Of a stretch of 64,000 nt of DNA, positions 57,179-64,000 are shown in pieces. The notes below the pieces were generated by a model. It worked only from the letters and a program-made list of their open reading frames with translations, made no database searches and had not been told where the DNA came from. The translations under genes and the position numbers were made by a program. How positions within the stretch are numbered: position 1 is the stretch's first letter; each line of letters opens with the position of its first letter. The DNA is from Costus lasius (Eukaryota; Streptophyta; Magnoliopsida; Zingiberales; Costaceae): positions 14,104,501 through 14,168,500 of the forward strand of contig CM050447.1 of the NCBI GenBank assembly GCA_027563935.2, written 5' to 3'.

Positions 57179-58940
57179 GGTATAGCTACATGTAGTTTGA
57201 TGCACAATGCCATGATAGAAATGCAATTGTTTGATAGAAATATCAAATTGAGTTTTTATTTCAACATAAAACTTGCAAAATACATCAAAAAGTTCCGACC
57301 GTGTCGTCAAAATGTAACACCAACACATACGAGAGAAGTCATCAACAAAAGTGACGAAATATTTGTGACCCTCACGACCAGGAACCGGACTAAGGTCCCC
57401 AAACATCAAAATGTATAAGAGTAAAGGGAAGCAGACTTCTAGTGGTGGACTGACGAGGTAACGAAATGCGATGATGTTTGCCAAGTTGGCAAGCATCACA
57501 GGTGAACAGCGGTGGAGACGGCAACGACAAGAACTGCTGTAGGCGAGCTGGTGAGGGGTGACCAAGACGACAATGCCACTAAAAGGGAGAGACCACAGTG
57601 GATAAGAATGCACGAGGAAGCGAGGAGGCATTGAAGATATAGACACCACCACACCTAGGCCCCCCACCAATCGTCTTCTTCGTCTTTAGATCCTGAAACA
57701 GACAATGAGAAAAAAGAAATGTGACACTGCTATGACATTGTTGTGTAAAAGCACGGACAGAAAATAAATTGACAGGGAATTGAGGAATATATAAAACATC
57801 AGAAAGGACAACAGTAGTGGAAATAGGAACTGTCCCAATACCACGGCCAGGAACCAAAGGACCATCGGCAATGGAAACAAGAGCATAAGATCCCTCAGTA
57901 GATAAGGAAACAAACAGGTCGCGATTACCTGTCATATGAGCAGAGACACCTGAATCAATAATCCAAGTGTTGCTAGAGGAAGAAGCTATACCAGATCCCG
58001 GAGTAGAAGAAGCTATAAAGGTAGAAGGTCCTGCATTACTAGTAGAAGCAGACTGGAGCAACCGATCATACTCCTCTGTGGACATAGTAACAGTCTTGTC
58101 CATATTTGAACTAGAACTAGTGGCCGAATGAATGGAGTCAGTAGCCACCTGGGCCTGAGGACGACCAAATTTTTGCCAACAACGATCTGGAATATGGTTG
58201 GTGCGCCCACAATGAGAACACGGCGAGAAGATGCGACCACGACCCCGGCCCCGACCAGGTACACGACCTCGGCCACCCATGTAAGGAGCACGTGGAACTG
58301 CCATTGCACTGAGCGTGTCCTTGGGTTGGGAGGACCCAGAGACACGCAAGAGACGAGAGAATGCAGCCTGAAGGGTGGTAACAATAGAGTCCACAAGTAA
58401 CTGAGAGCCAAGAGCAGAGTACTGAGAATTAAGAGACGACAAATATTTGGCTACTAGAAACTCCTGTCGTTGTTGAAGAACAACCTCCATATCAATAGAA
58501 GGAGGATGATACTAGCATAGTTCATCCCATTTTCCTTGTAATAAAGCATAATACTCTTGTGGCGTACGATCTTCTTGTTGCATATTGATGATCTCCTCAT
58601 AAAGACGAAGAATATGACTGAGATTTTGTTTGGGAGCATAAGTATTGTTCAAGAACTCCCATGCCGCTTTAGTAGACTTGTGGTACATAACCGTAGGTGC
58701 AATTTTGTGATCCATGCTATAGAGTAAAAGATTGAGCACAGCCATATCAGAGCGGCGCCAAAGTTCATAAGATGAATCCGTAGAAAGGGGAGCAGCATGG
58801 GTGAGGTGATGCTCCTTACCGTGAGATCCCAAATAAAGACGCAGAGACCACAAAGGAAAATTAGTGCCATCAAATTTTACAATAGTGACTCCAAGAAGAG
58901 AGCCAGATTTGATCACAGTACTAGAAGTAATAGGGTCCAT
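57179..58940 (-). pseudogene. Copia gag-protease-integrase fragment
   Basis: Gag starts at MDPITSS (58940), with FDGTNFPLWSLRLYLG and the UBN2-like block KAAWEFLNNTYA. A stop follows WDELC at 58512-58514. Further on are the knuckle CSHCGRTNHIPDRC, the protease-type WIIDSGVSAHMTG with catalytic DSG, and the pre-integrase segment. A frameshift near 57600-57660 leads to the integrase part ([16 protein letters not shown]). At least one stop and one frameshift break it. Confidence 0.88.
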
Positions 58941-59814
58941 TTGAAATAAGTACACGGCACTAAACAAAAGATCTCACTCAAAAGCAAGGAGACAAGAGAA
59001 CACCGTGAAAAACTACTGCTCCATAAAACTCCAATAGATTATCACGTTAGCATGGCATTGGAATAATATCGGCTGAATAGAAAGATACCAATAAAACAGA
59101 ATCGTGACTGTTGGATGAAACCGGCTGGATGTAAGAAACTTGATGTTGGCTGGCGGCTTTCAAGCGGACGAGGACTTTGATGGAGTCGTGGACCTTGTCG
59201 CTGGCGACTATAGGAGAGGGCGGTGCCGCGGGGACAATTCCCAGCGAGGAGGAAGTGGCGGCTGGCGACTGTCGGAAGTGGCTGGCGACTTGATGAAAGC
59301 GACGACGAGAAGATTTGGGCGGCGGCCACAAGATCGGGACAGCGGCGGCGTCCAGGTCTGGCAGCAGTGGCGTGTTGATCTGGCCGCGGCGAAGAAAAGG
59401 CGGAAGAAAGAGGCGGGTGGCGGAAGGGTGATGAGCAGTGGAAATCGACGTTACGCAAAAGAAGCAGGCGTTGGCGTAGATACTTGATCTTGTGGAAGAA
59501 GCAGGCATTGGCGGCTAACGACAAGAGTGGCAGTGGAAGGAAGAGGAAAATTGAGGAAGAGGAAGCGGCTGGTGAATGGCGACTGGCAGCGGCGGAAGGG
59601 TAGAGAGATGAAGGAGGCGGAAGGGTGGAGAGGAGGAAAAAAAAAACTTGCTCTGATACCAAGTTAGGGTTTGATCAAGCAAAAATCATCTTCATTAGAA
59701 AGGAAAAGGTAATAAATATACAAGCTTAACGGGTATTGAATACTAAGCCAAAACCCAATAAAGGAAAATAACCACAAGCAAGATAAACTCTAATAATAAT
59801 AATAAACTCTAACA
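57179..59814 (-). mobile_element. Truncated Copia retrotransposon
   Basis: Minus-strand order: 5' LTR 59814-59662 (about 153 bp, starts TGTTAGAG, ends CCTAACT), primer site TGGTATCAGAGC at 59661-59650, a GC-rich leader of about 700 bp, gag, protease, GAG-pre-integrase, and the first part of the integrase. The element stops inside the integrase right after [12 protein letters not shown], at about 57179, where thaumatin-gene sequence begins. Reverse transcriptase, RNase H and 3' LTR are missing, so it cannot move. Confidence 0.9.
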
Positions 59815-62065
59815 CAATAATTCATATCCTATAAAGAGAAGTTATGGTGTGAAAGGTGAAACTCTGCCCAATCAAACAATCACATAGGTAACAAAGGATA
59901 AAGAAACCAGCACATGATGGCCTCCTAGTGCTGTTGCACACTTGGGTGGTGAGGGCAAAAATTGTGGAGCGAGGGTGGCAAATCAAAAATGGCGAAGTTG
60001 GCGGTGGAAGGCAAGCACCAAGAGAAAATGGCAAAGTAGGTGGCGGAGGGAGAGCACAAGCAATGTATGACAGAGAAAGTCATGCATCGAGTGCCGAATG
60101 AGAATGGCAAAGCAGGTGGCGGAGCACGAGCAAGAGCTATCAACGATGAGCATGAGATGTTGGGGAAGGAAGGAGGTGGGCGACTGAGGAAGAAAGATAA
60201 GACACATCAATGGTACCATGCCAAATGCACCCTAAAGTTATGCACACAGGACATCAAAAGGCCAAGGACTCTTGTTGCCCAATGTGCCCAAAGTTTATGC
60301 ACAAAGGACATCAAAATAGGCCGATGACTCTTGTTAGAGTGCCCTACATGTGTACCTAGCTTGTAATCGGAAGTATAATGCTATCTTTTTGGTACCCAAC
60401 ATATATATTAAATTTAATTAGATATGTCATCTAAATATCTATATTAGTTATATGTAAATATCTATATTAGTATAATATATATAACTAAAAATAGTGTAGC
60501 GAGTGATGATCAAACTCACCCGCCAGCGCACACTTTTCCAGCCACAACAGTGAAAACAGGTTTTTGCTGTTTTGTTTTTATTGATCAATACATAAAATTT
60601 ACCACTCACAATGACCGGACTATGAATGACCGCTTATAGTCCGCCCCAGCAAGCAGTAAGCACAACGGCGCCAAACAGGGCCTAAAGTAGGCATTGTTCT
60701 AATCACACAAAGCTTGAACAAGCTTAAACTCGTATTCACAATTTTTTCCAAAACAAAATAAGTTCTTGCTACAATTGTCAATAGTGAGATCAATCAAAAA
60801 TTGACACCATCCAAAGTTGGTTTACAACATATCCACAACATTACAGTTTACAAATTTATCTCATTTGCTATATAATTCCACACCAAAAATATTCTAACAT
60901 AAGGTGGCCGCTATCTAACCCCTAATATGTTGGCTGAACCAAATTTGAACTTGGAGCCAAACAAAGGGTGTTAGCTGAAAAAGCTAAGTAGGAATCACAA
61001 TGTGCATGCAAGAATAGAAGGATAAGCAATTTAAAATCTATCAACTCAATATGGCAGTAAATCATAATATCAAAATACATAACATAGTAAAATGTTCAAG
61101 CTTATCATGAATGAACACAACTAATATTACCCTAGTTATGTAAATAAACTAGGTAGAGTCCTACATGTATATTGTGTAGGGTTGAGAGTTCAGAAATAAA
61201 TTCTGTAAAAAAATTTCTGAAGCTACGGGCATATACTAATTAAAGGAAAATAACAAGATAAAAACAAATGCTTCAACATCACAGTGTACAATCGACACTA
61301 TTCTAGTCCGAAAACTGATTTCCAATTGATACTGTATATCACACAAAGACGGGTCAACTAATAAGCAAAAAGATGAAGCGAATAATAACACTTATATGCA
61401 AGAATAAAAAATCAAAGGAAAGATTAAATTTAGCATCTCAACTACAGGAAACGACAAACAATTTAATATAGAAATGATTTTGAAACCAAAACAGCCAGAC
61501 CCAATCGATCAGTGGATAAATCATATCTGAGTAACAACCACCCCGCCTTGACCCTATCTAAGAACGTTCAAACCCTACTGTGGCATACAAGCATTTTAAA
61601 ACAAAATGACAGGAAGAAATCTCTCTAATACTTCACAAGGGCTACATGCGGCTTTGCTGACAACAAGAATCAAGAAAAGAATTGACAGGAAATCAGCAAG
61701 AGGCTTACCGTACCTTCTGCTGCGAGAAAGAAAGAAGAAGAGTAGGAGATCAACCCGGAAATATATGTGGCTCGTTGAGAAGAAGCGATGCGGGTGCTTG
61801 CCAAGAACTAATCGTCGCCTCTACATGCCGCTCCACACCACAGCAAGAAGAGGCTCGCTGGAATCTCCTGTAGCACCCTTGCCAACGGAAGAAATTGTTG
61901 GCCTTGGATCAAGAGAGTAGAGGGTTTTCCGGTGGTTTCGAGTAGCGAAAGGGGAGAAATTATTGAAGGAAAGGAGTTTCGACGTTTCATATAAAATGTT
62001 TTGGGCTAATTTATAATTTAGTCCAGTATTTTGGCCCAGTATGAGATTGGGCCCATTATTAGGTA
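59815..62065. other. Intergenic region between the Copia fragment and duplication copy 2
   Basis: No complete gene. 60500-60690 is a GC-richer stretch ending GGCGCCAAACAGGGCC, like a Tourist-type MITE end, but its partner is unclear. On the minus strand 61990-61700 reads like a plant 5' leader (CT-rich, then a GTACGGTAAG-like donor), with no exon found downstream. The remainder is AT-rich and unassigned. Confidence 0.45.
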
Positions 62066-63757
62066 CTTATTGGATTGATCTTGATTGATACAATAATATT
62101 CCTCTTGCTACGCAATTTGTTTAATTTCTTTTGTATCATCTATTCAAGGAAAAGAAGTCGATGATCCCCATATAGATGCTGAAGAAGACTAATATCCGTA
62201 ACCTTCCGTATCTAAAGCTATTTGTGGTGGTACGGAAAGCTAAAGCATGCTGGAGATGTACAATCAGCCAACCGACTCTATTCTTTGCATTGTTTTGGTG
62301 GAAAGTTAAATCTAAAAGATGTATAAGATTACATGTGCTTTTTGGCTGAGTTTCTTTAGAAGGTTAAGTTGGTGGATAATTCAATGCAAATGATGTGTGT
62401 TGAAAGAAATAGAACTGACATGAGTTACTGTTTCAATAGAACTTTACGGGATGAAAAATAGTTGAGAATGCTATGAATCATGATACTTATGAATTTTTCT
62501 GAATTTTGGTGCTCAGCAGTCAGCACTAACAATAGCAAGTTCCCATCGCTAGAAATTACTGCTTTGTATTTACTTTCTATTTAGGGTAAATTCCCTAAAT
62601 TCAAATGGTGTATGTTATTTGCAGTTCATATCGGCACTGTTCATGCGATTTCCCTTGGAATTAATTGTTTATTTAATTAAAATGTATGGTTTGGTTTAAA
62701 GTTAGTTTTGATATATAAGTCAGATTGATTAGGTTGACAGACGTCCTCCAAAACTATAGAGAAAAGTTGAGAAAGAAAAGCAGATTTAAAATCACAAAAT
62801 CAACTCAATTTTAATTACTTTTGAAGGCTTAATAAAACGAGCAAAAATTGAAATTCTACACGCCACTCACGCACAGATGAAATCACACAAATTGTAAAAT
62901 GCCATTCAATCTGTGTCCTATGCTAGCCAAACTATTAAAATGAACTGCGTGCTTGCTCATTTGACGAACCATGATCAAGGGCAGAATGTGACCTTGTAGT
63001 CGGTTCCAGTAGGGCAGGTGAACATGCTGCTTGCGTCATCCTTGGGGTAGCTGTACGCGTCCGGGCAAAGTTCCTTGAAGAACCTGGAGTAGTCTGTGGC
63101 GTTGCAGGCGCCGGAGTTGCAGCAGTACTCTTCCGTCTTGAAAACAGTGCACGGGTTATAGCACCCTGCCGATGCCGCCGTCAGCACGTCCGGGCACTGC
63201 CCCACGATGTCTGCAGCGCACGCTCGAATATTGATTTCCATGGAAATACCCGTGTTGGGGCTGTAGATGTCCGCGGTGCAGCAGTACTCGTCCGTCGTTA
63301 ACGCCGTGCACGGGTTGCTGCACCCTCTCGGCATCCTCAGCGCCGACGGGCACTGCCCCACGATGTCCGCGGCGCAGCGCACGCGGCGGCAGCTGCTGTC
63401 GGTGGGGCTGAACTCCATGGGCACGTTGAAGCCGTCCACGTTGGAGATGTCAAAGAAATCGAGGTTGTTGAACTGGTTCAGCGCGAACTCCGCCAGCGTG
63501 TTGGGTGGGCTGCCGTAGCCCTGGCAATGGAGAAGTCCGCCGCAGTCGCCGGTCAGGCAACTCCCGCGCCCACTGCCTTCGAAGGAGCAGCCCGTGCGCC
63601 CCCAGATGCGGCCGCCTGTGGTGCCGGGGTTCACGTTGATGGTCCAGGACTGGCCCCGGTTGAGCTGGATGCCGCCTCCGGGGACGGCCGCGGCCCAAAC
63701 TGTGTAGGGGCAGCTGTTCGAGATCTCGAAGGTGGCTGCGTGGGACAGGGGAAGCAA
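62066..63757. repeat. Segmental duplication, copy 2
   Basis: Direct-orientation copy of 54682-57099 lacking the block 55287-56020. Left junction GTACTTATTGGATTGATC; right junction inside the thaumatin signal peptide (GGGGAAGCA, then unrelated DNA). It includes a second, orphan PPAN last exon (near 62150-62193) that no upstream exons serve. Confidence 0.95.
62975..63757 (-). pseudogene. Thaumatin-like protein copy 2, missing start and signal peptide
   Basis: The mature coding part is complete and open, and differs from copy 1 by one residue that I see (Pro instead of Thr after SNSC). The duplication ends at LLPLSHA, and the DNA beyond 63757 has no in-frame ATG before a stop, so no signal peptide or start is left in this frame. 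The internal cysteine repeat is the same as in copy 1. Probably not expressed as a secreted protein unless a new upstream exon supplies a start. Confidence 0.85.
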
Positions 63758-64000
63758 AGCGCGGTTGAGGATGCGGCGGCGACCATGGCTGAGCGTTTAA
63801 GGCCACGAATTATGCTTGGATTGCAGCTCTGCAGGTTTAGGAATTACATGGGGAAACTTTTTTTTTTCTGAATAGAAAGATTCATATCAATCCAAATATC
63901 AAATTATTTATACAATTATTAAAAAAAAAATTTATATTATTATTAATAAATGGCGCTGAGGCGCTGAGGATGAACGCGGAAAGGAGAAGTCAAAGACGTC
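63758..64000. other. Right edge, unassigned
   Basis: A GC-rich then AT-rich flank to the window end; no feature recognised. Confidence 0.5.

Noticed and set aside
56870..57418. Plus-strand open frame of 182 codons over the thaumatin gene
   Set aside because: It is antisense to the conserved thaumatin and Copia frames and has no domain of its own.

Overview
This is nuclear DNA of a flowering plant. It holds spliced plant genes (phytoene synthase, APC5, a Peter Pan/SSF-type Brix protein, a thaumatin-like protein) separated by plant-type transposons: a LINE, Ty1/copia and Ty3/gypsy-like LTR elements primed by initiator tRNA-Met, a TRIM, hAT elements and MITEs. The very GC-rich first exon of phytoene synthase and the GC-rich thaumatin genes suggest a monocot, but the species cannot be fixed from the window. 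No tRNA, rRNA, CRISPR or bacterial feature was seen.

Layout. 0.1-6.4 kb: a nearly full-length LINE on the minus strand with an intact EN/RT ORF2; ORF1 is broken by one stop exactly at the first zinc-knuckle cysteine. 6.9-9.7 kb: phytoene synthase, six exons, apparently intact. 10.3-33.8 kb: APC5, twenty exons reconstructed to 920 codons. Its intron 7 is about 10.7 kb because it holds a TRIM, two MITEs and a composite of two opposed LTR retrotransposons. 34-36.4 kb: AT-rich intergenic DNA with a palindromic MITE. 36.4-44.1 kb: an ALBA-family pseudogene that keeps its introns. Its first intron holds an opposed pair of solo LTRs, a hAT element carrying a 14-3-3 exon fragment, and a GC-rich repeat. 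44.9-45.1 kb: a small membrane-protein gene (minus). 45.7-47.5 kb: a solo LTR with a nested hAT MITE. 48.3-50.8 kb: hAT-like and Harbinger-like remnants. 51.5-54.8 kb: the Peter Pan-like gene. 54.7-57.1 and 62.1-63.8 kb: two copies of a recent segmental duplication carrying the last Peter Pan exon and a thaumatin-like gene. In copy 1 a truncated Copia element (57.2-59.8 kb) is fused in frame upstream of the thaumatin gene.

The host genes do not form a pathway: PSY acts in plastid carotenoid synthesis, APC5 in the cell cycle, PPAN in ribosome assembly, and the thaumatin-like protein probably in defence outside the cell. The most unusual features are two places where opposed LTRs, tail to tail, share one 5-bp target-site duplication; the hAT element carrying a 14-3-3 exon; the Copia-thaumatin fusion; and an internal repeat that adds exactly six cysteines to the thaumatin fold. 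Exon boundaries were inferred by eye from splice signals, reading phase and remembered family sequence, without transcripts.
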